Assembly (NCBI GenBank): GCA_031553035.1
Contig: JAVBLY010000009.1
Coordinates: 181,233-245,232 of the forward strand
DNA from: JAVBLY01 sp031553035
GTDB lineage: Bacteria; Bacillota; Clostridia; Peptostreptococcales; Anaerovoracaceae
Direction of reading: 5' to 3'
Length of the DNA stretch: 64,000 nt
The position numbers were made by a program, and so were the translations under genes. Numbering within the stretch: position 1 is the stretch's first letter; every line of letters begins with the position of its first letter. The notes below the pieces were generated by a model, which had not been told where the DNA came from, did not search any database, and saw only the letters and a list, made by a program, of their open reading frames with translations. Positions 27,119-35,379 of the stretch are shown in pieces.

Positions 27119-27135
27119 TTGGCACTGGTTTTGCA
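27119..27135 (+). promoter_or_regulatory. Sigma-54 (-24/-12) promoter for the dehydrogenase complex operon
   Basis: TTGGCACTGGTTTTGCA matches the consensus TTGGCAC-N5-TTGCA at every conserved position, with GG at 27121-27122 and GC at 27133-27134, 10 bases apart. Transcription should begin near 27146, about 65 bases ahead of the E1 alpha start. Confidence 0.85.
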
Positions 27136-27180
27136 AATATTATTAGTGCAGATTAATTTATATCAAAAGAAAGGAGAAGT

Positions 27181-27207
27181 ATGATACTCCTGTATCGTAC
27201 AAAATAG
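27181..27207 (+). other. Possible leader peptide MILLYRTK ahead of E1 alpha
   Basis: An eight-codon frame begins at an ATG with an excellent site (AAAGGAGAAGT) and ends at a TAG two bases before the E1 alpha ATG at 27210. E1 alpha itself has no good ribosome binding site, so ribosomes may reach it by termination-reinitiation from this frame. It contains no run of a single amino acid that would suggest attenuation. Confidence 0.4.
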
Positions 27208-27209
27208 GT

Positions 27210-28184
27210 ATGAAAAAAGCAGATGTTAATAATGACCAGTTGATTCAATTTTATGAAACGATGTACAAGATGAGAAGATTTGAAGAAGAGGTATTTGAAT
27301 TTTATAAAAACGGATTGATGCCGGGTCTTGCGCATCTCTATTTAGGTGAAGAAGCTGTTGCCACAGGTGTTTGCTCAGCGTTGAAAGAAGATGATTATGT
27401 TGGGAGCTCCCATAGAGGACATGGGCATCTTGTAGCAAGGGGTGCTGATGTTTCTAAGATGATGGCTGAAATATTAGGTAAAGAATCAGGGTATTGTCAT
27501 GGCAAGGGCGGATCGATGCATATAATGGCTTTGGACAAAGGAATCCTTGGTGCAAACGGCATTGTCGGCGGTGAAATACCTATTTCTACCGGAGCAGGAT
27601 ATACCGCAAAATATAATAATACAGATCAGGTTTCGGTATCTTTTTTCGGCGATGCAGCTACTAATGAAGGAACTTTTCATGAAAGTGTGAACATGGCTGC
27701 AGCATGGGATCTACCAGTCATATATATAATTGAAAATAATCTTTATGGAATATCTGTCGATATCAGAGATGTTACAAATACAGAAAATCTTGCCGATAGG
27801 GCAAAGGCTTATGGAATCCCCGGAGTCATTGTTGATGGAATGGATGTTGTGGCCGTTTACAAAGAAGCAAAAAAAGCCGTAAATAGAGCAAGAAGCGGCA
27901 AAGGGCCTACAATAATCGAATGTAAGACATACAGATGGCAAGGGCATCATGTTGGAGATCCCGGTGATTATAGATCAAGACGGGATGAAGATGAGAAAGA
28001 AACATGGGTGAATCGTTGTCCTGTTAAAAATTTCCGTAAAAAACTTAATGGTAATAAGATAACCGAAAAAGAGATAAGCGCAATTGAAAAACACGTTGAA
28101 AAAGAAATAGAGCATGCTGTGGAATTTGCAAAGAGCAGTCCATATCCTGACGTATCAGAAGCTTTTGTCGATTTGTTTGTATAA
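27210..28184 (+). CDS. Thiamine-dependent dehydrogenase E1 component, alpha subunit
   Basis: A 324-residue E1 alpha subunit of the pyruvate/acetoin/branched-chain 2-oxoacid dehydrogenase group. The thiamine diphosphate motif starts at GDAATNEG (147-154) and ends at ENN (175-177). SSHRGHGHLVARG (66-78) and GKGGSMH (98-104) are family landmarks. With the beta subunit it decarboxylates a 2-oxo acid, or cleaves an alpha-ketol such as acetoin, and passes the acyl group to lipoate on E2. Similarity is to the AcoA/PdhA heterodimer type, and the AcoR-like activator favours acetoin-like substrates, but sequence alone cannot decide. It starts 2 bases after a short leader frame. Confidence 0.87.
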   Translation: MKKADVNNDQLIQFYETMYKMRRFEEEVFEFYKNGLMPGLAHLYLGEEAVATGVCSALKEDDYVGSSHRGHGHLVARGADVSKMMAEILGKESGYCHGKGGSMHIMALDKGILGANGIVGGEIPISTGAGYTAKYNNTDQVSVSFFGDAATNEGTFHESVNMAAAWDLPVIYIIENNLYGISVDIRDVTNTENLADRAKAYGIPGVIVDGMDVVAVYKEAKKAVNRARSGKGPTIIECKTYRWQGHHVGDPGDYRSRRDEDEKETWVNRCPVKNFRKKLNGNKITEKEISAIEKHVEKEIEHAVEFAKSSPYPDVSEAFVDLFV

Positions 28185-28233
28185 ATCAAAATATTTATTA
28201 GCAATGAAGTGAAAAATAAATGGAGATATCAAT

Positions 28234-29208
28234 ATGAAAAAAATTATGTATAGAGACGCAATATGCGAAGCGATTGATGAAGAGATGGAAAGAGACGATA
28301 GGGTATTGCTGCTGGGTGAGGATGTTGCATTTATCGGCGGTAATTTTAAAACTTCGGTAGGATTGTATGAAAAGTACGGCGATTTAAGAGTTAAAGATAC
28401 TCCAATATCTGAACAGGGATTTGTTGGTATGGGCGTAGGAATGGCTCTAACAGGGTTAAGGCCTATTGTTGAATTGATGTTTTCTGATTTTTTACTAGTT
28501 GCTGCGGATCAGGTGATGAATCAGATGTCGAAGATAAGATATATGTCCGGAGGGCAGGCAACTGTACCGATGGTCATCAGAACTCCAATTGGTGGGGGGC
28601 GCTCATCAGCCGCCCAGCATTCTCAAAGTATGCAGGCACTGGTTTCTCATTTCCCGGGAATGAAAGTTGTGGTCCCTTCCAGCGCTCAGGAGGCAAAAGG
28701 ATTACTGAAGACTGCAATAAGGGATGACAATCCGGTTGTTTTCTTTGAACATAAAATGGAGTATAGCAACACATTCGATGTGGATGAGGAAATAGAAACA
28801 ATACCATTTGGAAAAGCAAACATTTTAAAAGAAGGTGATGATATCACTATTGTTGCAACATCATCACAGGTCATGAAGTCTGAAAAAGCAGCTGTCGTAC
28901 TTGAAAAAGAAGGGATCTCATGCGAAGTGATCGATCTTCGGACCATAATCCCGCTTGACAGAGATGCTATTATTGGGTCTGTAAAAAAGACAGGAAGATT
29001 GATCATAGTAGATGAAGCTTACGAATTTTGTGGCATTGGTGCTGAGATTTGTGCAAACATAATGGATGATGTTTTTTATTATTTGGATGCACCTATTGGC
29101 AGGATCGCAACTCCAAATTTCCCGCTTCCTTTTAGCCCTGCGTTGGAATTCCCAATAATTCCCTCTGAAGAAAAAATCATCGAGAAAGTTAGAACATTAG
29201 TAAAATAG
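28234..29208 (+). CDS. Thiamine-dependent dehydrogenase E1 component, beta subunit
   Basis: A 324-residue transketolase-like subunit that completes the E1 heterotetramer. It shows GEDVAFIGGNFKTSVGLYEKYG with the catalytic-site Glu, ISEQGFVGMGVGMALTGLRP, a pyrimidine-binding fold and the C-terminal transketolase domain with VATSSQVMKS and DEAYEFCGIGAEI. AAATGGAG precedes the ATG. It follows E1 alpha by 49 bases and precedes E2 by 10 bases. AcoB and PdhB types are both similar to it, so the substrate class remains open. Confidence 0.87.
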   Translation: MKKIMYRDAICEAIDEEMERDDRVLLLGEDVAFIGGNFKTSVGLYEKYGDLRVKDTPISEQGFVGMGVGMALTGLRPIVELMFSDFLLVAADQVMNQMSKIRYMSGGQATVPMVIRTPIGGGRSSAAQHSQSMQALVSHFPGMKVVVPSSAQEAKGLLKTAIRDDNPVVFFEHKMEYSNTFDVDEEIETIPFGKANILKEGDDITIVATSSQVMKSEKAAVVLEKEGISCEVIDLRTIIPLDRDAIIGSVKKTGRLIIVDEAYEFCGIGAEICANIMDDVFYYLDAPIGRIATPNFPLPFSPALEFPIIPSEEKIIEKVRTLVK

Positions 29209-29218
29209 GAGTGTTAAC

Positions 29219-30589
29219 ATGGCTGAATTAATAATAATGCCTAAACTTGGATTTAATATGGATGAAGGTACTCTTGTCAAATGGTATAAATCAATAGGGG
29301 ATGATGTATCAAAAGGTGAGGCTTTGTTTTCGATTGAAACAGACAAAACTGTTATTGACATTGAATCAACAGCAAATGGCATACTATTAAGAACATATAT
29401 AAATGAAAATGAAACTATAGCAGTGACTTTGCCCATAGGAATTATCGGCAATGCGAATGAAGATATCGATGAAATAGAAAAAAAGGCTCTCGATCAACTT
29501 GACGGTAAAGAAGATAAAGTTTCAATTCAGGAAACAGAAAATGAAGAAAAAATATCTTCGGCACCTTCGATTCCGACAAAGAAAGAAGAAAGCATTTTAA
29601 AGTTAACTCCAAGAGCCAGAAAATATGCTGTTGATAATCAAATAGATACTAATAGCTTAGATATACAAGGTTCTGGGTTCGAAAACGGCATAACGGAAAG
29701 CGACTTGATAGCATATTCAGTAGATCATAGCACTAAAAATAAAACGAAGATAACTCCATTAGCTAAAAATATCATGAACATAGAAAATGTTGAAATTGAT
29801 GATATTAAAGGCAGCGGAGCCAACGGAAAAATAACTAAAAATGATATTTTGGCAAACAGATCAAAAGAAAAAGAATCTTCTTCAAGTGAGAAAGAAATTC
29901 TTACTACTATTCCATATAAAGGTGTCAGAAAAATTATTGGAGAACGTCTGGCTGAAAGTAAATTCACGGCTCCACATGTTTACTTTACTCAAGAAGTCAT
30001 TCTTGATGAACTTCAACAGTTAAGAAAAAAGGTCAATGAAACCCAGAGTAAAAAGACTTCGGTCACAGATTTTATATTAAAAGCAGTTGTTAAAACATTG
30101 ATAAAGTATCCGGATGTTAACACATCACTGATAGACGGAAATATAGAAACATATAAGTCTGTAAATATCGGCATGGCTGTTGCCGCACCTGGCGGGTTGA
30201 TTGTTCCAAATGTAAAATCGGCAGAGCAGAAATCTCTCATTGAAATATCTGAAAAAGCAACTGAGCTAATTACAAAGGCAAGGGAGGGAAAGTTGACAAT
30301 TGATGAATATACTGGTGGAACATTCACAGTATCAAACCTTGGTATGTTTGGGATAGAGAATTTTACTGCTATAATCAATCCTCCTGAAGCTGCTATCCTG
30401 GCAGTTAGTGCCGTTAAGGATAAACCTGTAGTTGTGACTGATATCAACGGACAGAAAAACATAGAAATCAAATCGATAATGAATATTACGCTTACTGTGG
30501 ATCATCGGCTCATTGATGGATTGCTGGCGGCTGAATTCGTGACTGAAGTCAAGCGAGTACTTGAAAATCCACTTGAGATAATAATATAA
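29219..30589 (+). CDS. Dihydrolipoyl acyltransferase E2 with two peripheral-binding domains
   Basis: A 456-residue E2 core protein. The N-terminal lipoyl domain (1-80) has lipoyl Lys43 in ETDKTVID. Two E3/E1-binding domains follow: TPRARKYAVDNQIDTNSLDI (about 128-166) and TPLAKNIMNIENVEIDDIKG (about 178-213), each ending with the GSG..NGITESDL or GSGANGKITKNDI motif. The catalytic domain (about 225-456) has the active-site DHRLIDG at about 428. It takes an acyl group from E1 and forms acyl-CoA. Most bacterial E2 chains carry a single binding domain, so the pair is unusual. GGAG precedes the ATG. Confidence 0.87.
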   Translation: MAELIIMPKLGFNMDEGTLVKWYKSIGDDVSKGEALFSIETDKTVIDIESTANGILLRTYINENETIAVTLPIGIIGNANEDIDEIEKKALDQLDGKEDKVSIQETENEEKISSAPSIPTKKEESILKLTPRARKYAVDNQIDTNSLDIQGSGFENGITESDLIAYSVDHSTKNKTKITPLAKNIMNIENVEIDDIKGSGANGKITKNDILANRSKEKESSSSEKEILTTIPYKGVRKIIGERLAESKFTAPHVYFTQEVILDELQQLRKKVNETQSKKTSVTDFILKAVVKTLIKYPDVNTSLIDGNIETYKSVNIGMAVAAPGGLIVPNVKSAEQKSLIEISEKATELITKAREGKLTIDEYTGGTFTVSNLGMFGIENFTAIINPPEAAILAVSAVKDKPVVVTDINGQKNIEIKSIMNITLTVDHRLIDGLLAAEFVTEVKRVLENPLEIII

Positions 30590-30603
30590 GGAGAAATATT
30601 AGA

Positions 30604-32352
30604 ATGATAGAAATAGTAGTAATGCCTAAATTGGGATTTAATATGGATGAAGGTAGGTTGGTCAAGTGGTACAAAGCCGAAGGAGATACTATAACCAAAG
30701 GAGAACCGCTGTTTGCTGTAGAAACAGATAAAACCAGCATAGATATAGAAGCAATACAAAATGGTATAGTTAGGAAGCTGTTCGCTGACGAAGGGGAAGT
30801 CCTGTCTGTCACACTCCCTATAGCTATAATAGCAGACGCAGAAGAAGAAATAGAGAAAACTATAGCAGATATTTTTTTACAGCTTGGAAAAGACAAAATA
30901 GCTGTGCCGGATGATACGCAATCTGAAAAAGCATTGACCCCGGCGCAGGCAGTTTCGTCGCAGCAAGGTTCAGATACCGACAAATTTGACCATGATATAT
31001 TCATCATAGGAGGAGGCCCGGGAGGTTATGTAGCTGCAATTAAAGCAGCACAATCAGGAAAGAAAGTTGCTTTGGCTGAAAAAGACGCTCTTGGTGGTAC
31101 TTGCCTCAATAAGGGCTGTATTCCCACAAAGGCACTTCTAAGAAGCGCTGAAGCGTTCAATGAAATAAAGAATGCCGAAAAATTCGGTGTGACTGGAGTT
31201 GATACGTCAAAGATGGAATTAGACTTCAGAAAAATACAGTCAAGAAAGACTGATGTTGTTGGACAGCTTGTAAGCGGTGTAGAAATTCTGCTTAAAAAGA
31301 ATGGTGTGGATGTATATAGAGGTGAAGCTATATTAGAAGATAATAACACTGTTTCAATCGATGGCCAAATACATACATCAGAATACATAATAATCGCAAC
31401 CGGTTCTTCTATAAAATCATTACCGATTGAAATAGATAAAAAAATGAATCTTATCACAAGTGATGAAGCTCTGTCACTTGAAGAATGCCCAAAGGATATC
31501 GTAATAGTGGGAGGTGGAGTTGTCGGCATTGAAATCGCCTTTTTCCTGTCAAACGCAGGTTCCAAGGTCACGGTAATAGAGTTTCTTCCCAATATTCTCC
31601 CTATGGTTGATGAGGAGATATCCGGTATGGTAAAATCAGATCTTGAAAACTCAGGGATACAAATATATACAAACGCTGCCGTAAACAAGATCACAGCAAA
31701 GAAAGTTGTATTCGAAAAAGATGGTGAACCCCGGGAAGTTGAAGCCACAACAGTCCTTATGGCAGTTGGAAGGGTTCCCAATCTTGAAGGCATAAACTGT
31801 GAAAAACTTGGTATTGAAACAAACCGAAATGCCATTGTAACAGATAAATATATGAAAACATCTATACCCAATATCTATGCCATAGGAGATGTGAACGGGA
31901 AAGTTATGCTTGCCCATACCGCATCGGCTGAAGGACTTGTTGCGATAGACAATATTTGCGGACACATCAATATAATGAACTACAACAATATACCAAGCGT
32001 TATATATATAGAACCCCAAATAGCAAGTACAGGATTAACTGAGAAACAGGCAAAGGAAAAGTATAGTCAGATTAAAGTAGGTAAATTTCCAATGGTAGGA
32101 AATGGGAAATCTAAAGTTGCAGGAGATGAACGTGGACTTATCAAGGTTATTACCGAGACCAAATATGGTGAAATAGTAGGGATCCATTCCTATTGTCTGG
32201 GCGCATCGGATATGATCGTAGAAGGAGTCTTGGCTATAGATCTTGAAACGACAGCTGAAGAAATGCTCAATGTAATCCACCCTCACCCTACAGTATCTGA
32301 AGCGTACCATGAAGCATTCCACGCTGTACAAGGAAAGGCGATACATATATAA
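30604..32352 (+). CDS. Dihydrolipoamide dehydrogenase E3 with N-terminal lipoyl domain
   Basis: A 582-residue flavoprotein that re-oxidises dihydrolipoamide with NAD+. An N-terminal lipoyl domain (1-80, Lys43 in ETDKTSID, very similar to that of E2) is joined by a linker to a full E3. The E3 part has FAD motif IIGGGPGGYVAAI, the redox pair in GGTCLNKGCIPTK, NAD motif IVGGGVVGIEIA and the active-site HPHPTVSEAYHEAF near the C-terminus. Lipoyl-E3 fusions are known from acetoin dehydrogenase and Gram-positive complexes. AAGGAG precedes the ATG. This is the last gene of the operon, and no strong terminator follows before the V-ATPase promoter. Confidence 0.9.
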   Translation: MIEIVVMPKLGFNMDEGRLVKWYKAEGDTITKGEPLFAVETDKTSIDIEAIQNGIVRKLFADEGEVLSVTLPIAIIADAEEEIEKTIADIFLQLGKDKIAVPDDTQSEKALTPAQAVSSQQGSDTDKFDHDIFIIGGGPGGYVAAIKAAQSGKKVALAEKDALGGTCLNKGCIPTKALLRSAEAFNEIKNAEKFGVTGVDTSKMELDFRKIQSRKTDVVGQLVSGVEILLKKNGVDVYRGEAILEDNNTVSIDGQIHTSEYIIIATGSSIKSLPIEIDKKMNLITSDEALSLEECPKDIVIVGGGVVGIEIAFFLSNAGSKVTVIEFLPNILPMVDEEISGMVKSDLENSGIQIYTNAAVNKITAKKVVFEKDGEPREVEATTVLMAVGRVPNLEGINCEKLGIETNRNAIVTDKYMKTSIPNIYAIGDVNGKVMLAHTASAEGLVAIDNICGHINIMNYNNIPSVIYIEPQIASTGLTEKQAKEKYSQIKVGKFPMVGNGKSKVAGDERGLIKVITETKYGEIVGIHSYCLGASDMIVEGVLAIDLETTAEEMLNVIHPHPTVSEAYHEAFHAVQGKAIHI

Positions 32353-32418
32353 ATGAATGAAGACATACCCAGTTTTAAACTGTTTAAGACTTGATGAGTC
32401 GCAATCGGTTTGTTTTTA

Positions 32419-32438
32419 TCAAAATGTTTGTCAAAATG
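32419..32438. repeat. Direct repeat TCAAAATG upstream of the V-ATPase promoter
   Basis: TCAAAATG occurs at 32419-32426 and 32431-32438, in the longer frames TTTTATCAAAATG and TTTGTCAAAATGG, with a 12-base period. It lies about 35-55 bases ahead of the -24/-12 element and does not resemble the TGTGCC-type sites. It may bind a different regulator. Confidence 0.35.
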
Positions 32439-32471
32439 GATGAATAATACATAAGTTTAACAATTTTATAT

Positions 32472-32489
32472 TTGGCACTGATATTGCTG
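32472..32489 (+). promoter_or_regulatory. Sigma-54 (-24/-12) promoter for the V-ATPase operon
   Basis: TTGGCACTGATATTGCTG has GG at 32474-32475 and GC at 32486-32487 with 10 bases between, and TTGC intact. Transcription would begin near 32499, about 100 bases ahead of the first ATPase gene. The region lacks the TGGCACA repeat cluster seen at the other two control regions. No comparable sigma-70 promoter is evident between it and the first gene. Confidence 0.7.
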
Positions 32490-32596
32490 TATTTATGATT
32501 AACATTTATATTTTAAAAAAACAATATACAAGAAGTTAGTAATGATATAGAATAGGATGTAATGTATTACATTTGTATTGCAGGAAGGTAAGGAAA

Positions 32597-32911
32597 ATGA
32601 TTGAAAATGCATTGAATTCTATTAATGTTGCTGAAAAAAAGGCAGAAGGTATTCTTAATGATGCTCAAAGCAGCACCGATGAAATTATTAAAAAAGCACA
32701 TAAAAACGGAGAAGAGAAGATAGCGCTGTTACAAAAACAACTTCGCAGTGAACATGAAACAAGCGAAGAAGAAGCATTATCCGGGAGCGTGGAAACAAAA
32801 AATGCAGTAAAAGCATTAACTGAACAAAAGCTGAATGCAATCAGGGAATCCGCAGAGAAGAATATGGATCAGGCTGTTGAGTTTGCACTTGAAAGAATTC
32901 TGACGATCTGA
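32597..32911 (+). CDS. ntpF: V-type ATPase subunit G/H (peripheral stalk)
   Basis: A 104-residue, highly charged, almost entirely helical protein (ALNSINVAEKKAEGILNDAQ and onward) that forms the long coiled-coil of the peripheral stalk together with subunit E. I use the ATG at 32597, directly behind AAGGTAAGGAAA; an earlier in-frame start at 32573 has no ribosome binding site. Its stop overlaps the ATG of subunit I by one base. It is the first gene of nine, and the operon order G-I-K-E-C-F-A-B-D equals the ntpFIKECGABD order of Enterococcus hirae. Confidence 0.75.
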   Translation: MIENALNSINVAEKKAEGILNDAQSSTDEIIKKAHKNGEEKIALLQKQLRSEHETSEEEALSGSVETKNAVKALTEQKLNAIRESAEKNMDQAVEFALERILTI

Positions 32912-34878
32912 TGGCTATAATTAAAATGAAAAAAATGCATTTGATTATGCCATACTCTGCCAAAGATGAGATTCTCGGAAGCTTTACCAATATGGGATGT
33001 GTGGAAGTAAAAGATCCCAATTCTCTTGACGGATCAAGCCAGTCAGAGCTGCTGAAATCTGTAGAAAAAAATGACGATCTTCAGGACAAAAAACAATGTC
33101 TTAATTCAGCTCTCGATGTTTTAACAAAATACGTACAAAAAAAGACACCTTTTCTCATTCCAAAGCCAAGTGTATCTGAATCGGATTTTCTGGATGAAAA
33201 TAACTTTGATGCGATATTTAAGATAGCTGAGAATATCAACATGATCAAAGCCGAGAATGATTCTGTTCAGGATGAGATACAGAAAATAGAGAGTAAGCTT
33301 GAGTACCTAAGACCATGGAGTGAATTAAGTATACCTCTCAGTATAAAGGCAACAAAAAATGTTTCTGTTGTCTTTGCAACATGTTCAGCCACATCAAACA
33401 TAGATATGATGATTAATGATATTACCTCTGACTGTGATCTGGCATTTGCACAGACAGTATCCAGTGATGAGGAAAAAATCTATCTGGTTCTTCTTTATCA
33501 TAATTCTGTTAAGGAGGAGATATCAGTAATTTTTAAAGAGAACGGAATATCAAAGATTTCATTCAATGATGAAGAAGGTAATGCGGAGGAACGTATCAAT
33601 AAGTATCAAGAGGCTTTGGATCTTCAGAATGATGAATCCGAAGCACTGGTAAATAAGATAATCGAATTATATGAGTATAAAGATGACATACAGCAAGCGA
33701 TCGACAATATCAAATTCAAGCTGGAAAAAGATGAAACAATGTCCAGCATGCTCAGAACTGATAATATAATATATACTGAAGCGTGGATCCCGGAAAAAAA
33801 GACAGATAAAATGCAGAAATTCCTCGACAAAAACGGATGTGTCGTAGAATTTTCTGACCCTCAGGAAGATGATGATGTACCGGTTCTGGTACAGAACTAT
33901 AGAGCAGTATCTCCGTTTTCTGCAATAACGGAAATGTATGGTGTTCCAACCAGAGAAAGTCTTGTTGACTCGAATATATTGGTTGCCGTATTCTTTACTA
34001 TATTTTTCGGTATGATGCTGGGCGATGCCATGTATGGATTGATATTGTTCATATTCAGTATGATAATTTTGATCAAAAAGAAACCAACGGGAACATTCCG
34101 AAAATTTATGTTTGTAGCAGGCACAGTTGGACTCTCGGCCGTTGTTTTTGGTGTTATGTTTTCCAGCTTTTTTGGTAATTTCCTTTCGGTATTAGGTGAC
34201 ATGCTGGGGATAAATATAAACATGCCTCCGTCTCTGTTGGATCCTCTGGCCGATCCTATGTCTTTACTTGCTATTGCCATCGCTATCGGAGTAATAAATC
34301 TTTTTGCCGGTATGTGGCTTGCAGCGTGGAGAATGATAAGGCAGGGGAACTTGTTGGATGCAATATGTGATATTTTCTTCTGGTATTTGATAATAGGCGG
34401 TTTGATAATCGCACTAGTCGGCTCATTTATGGGACTGTTTGATTACAAACCGGGATTAATCATCGCAGCAGTCGGAGCCGTGGGAGTTATCCTCACCGGA
34501 GGCAGGCATAAACCAAGTGCTTTCGGTAAAATATTCGGCGGATTATCATCATTATACGGAATAACCGGCTATTTGTCTGACATCCTTTCTTATTCAAGAT
34601 TGATGGCTCTTGGGCTTGCAACAGGAGTTGTCGCACAGGTCATCAATTCCATGGGGACCCTTGCCGGAAATAGCGTTTTAGGTTGGATTCTGTTCATACT
34701 GGTATTTTTGGTTGGTCAGACATTTAACTTGTTTATAGGTTTGTTAGGTGCATTTGTTCATAGTTGTCGTTTGATATATGTTGAGTTCTTTGGAAAATTC
34801 TTTGAGGCAGGAGGCCGCACCTTCTCTCCGCTGGATTATAACACTCAGTATGTACACATAATTAAGGAGGAAAAATAA
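32911..34878 (+). CDS. ntpI: V-type ATPase subunit I (membrane stator, a-subunit homologue)
   Basis: A 655-residue protein. The N-terminal half (about 1-340) is soluble with coiled coils and binds the peripheral stalks. The C-terminal half has about seven or eight membrane helices and forms the ion half-channels against the K ring. YGVPTRESLVDSNILVAVFF and FFGMMLGDAMYGLILFI mark the junction. LSYSRLMALGLATGVVAQVIN carries the conserved Arg essential for ion translocation. It directly follows subunit G/H and directly precedes subunit K with no gap. Confidence 0.88.
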   Translation: MAIIKMKKMHLIMPYSAKDEILGSFTNMGCVEVKDPNSLDGSSQSELLKSVEKNDDLQDKKQCLNSALDVLTKYVQKKTPFLIPKPSVSESDFLDENNFDAIFKIAENINMIKAENDSVQDEIQKIESKLEYLRPWSELSIPLSIKATKNVSVVFATCSATSNIDMMINDITSDCDLAFAQTVSSDEEKIYLVLLYHNSVKEEISVIFKENGISKISFNDEEGNAEERINKYQEALDLQNDESEALVNKIIELYEYKDDIQQAIDNIKFKLEKDETMSSMLRTDNIIYTEAWIPEKKTDKMQKFLDKNGCVVEFSDPQEDDDVPVLVQNYRAVSPFSAITEMYGVPTRESLVDSNILVAVFFTIFFGMMLGDAMYGLILFIFSMIILIKKKPTGTFRKFMFVAGTVGLSAVVFGVMFSSFFGNFLSVLGDMLGININMPPSLLDPLADPMSLLAIAIAIGVINLFAGMWLAAWRMIRQGNLLDAICDIFFWYLIIGGLIIALVGSFMGLFDYKPGLIIAAVGAVGVILTGGRHKPSAFGKIFGGLSSLYGITGYLSDILSYSRLMALGLATGVVAQVINSMGTLAGNSVLGWILFILVFLVGQTFNLFIGLLGAFVHSCRLIYVEFFGKFFEAGGRTFSPLDYNTQYVHIIKEEK

Positions 34879-35358
34879 ATGGGCTTAGAATGGTTATCCA
34901 ATGGATTATTTCTGTCTTTGCTTGGAGCTGCGCTTGCCGCAGGATTTGCAGGGGCCGGAAGTGCTAAAGGTGTTGGTCTGGCAGGTGAAGCCGCCGCCGG
35001 AGTTCTGACCGAATATCCGGAAAAATTTGGATTGACGCTGCTTCTTCAGGCGCTTCCAGGTACGCAGGGAATATATGGTTTGCTGATCGCATTCCTAATA
35101 ATGAACAGCATTGGTGTCTTCAGCGGGAATGCTGAGGTAGATACTATTGCCGGGCTGGGATACTTAGCATCATCACTGCCAATAGCGATTGCAGGATATT
35201 TTTCCGGAATTGCTCAGGGCCGGGCTTCCGCCGCATCTATGGGCATTATTGCCAAAAGACCAAAAGAGCTTGCTAAAGCGATGTTATATCCAGCTATGGT
35301 CGAAACATATGCAGTTCTGGCGCTTCTTGTTTCGATACTTATCCTCATTAACGTTTGA
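34879..35358 (+). CDS. ntpK: V-type ATPase subunit K (rotor ring, Na+ ligand set present)
   Basis: A 159-residue double-hairpin proteolipid of the rotor ring with four transmembrane helices. The residues that hold Na+ in Enterococcus hirae NtpK all have counterparts: Leu59, Thr62 and Gln63 in QALPGTQGIYG, Gln113 in GIAQGRASA, and Glu142 in AMVETYAVLALLVS. The ring is therefore predicted to carry Na+ in place of H+. AAGGAGG lies just before the ATG. It works with subunit I to move ions at the expense of ATP, or the reverse. Confidence 0.9.
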   Translation: MGLEWLSNGLFLSLLGAALAAGFAGAGSAKGVGLAGEAAAGVLTEYPEKFGLTLLLQALPGTQGIYGLLIAFLIMNSIGVFSGNAEVDTIAGLGYLASSLPIAIAGYFSGIAQGRASAASMGIIAKRPKELAKAMLYPAMVETYAVLALLVSILILINV

Positions 35359-35379
35359 TAACACAAACAGGAGACTAAC

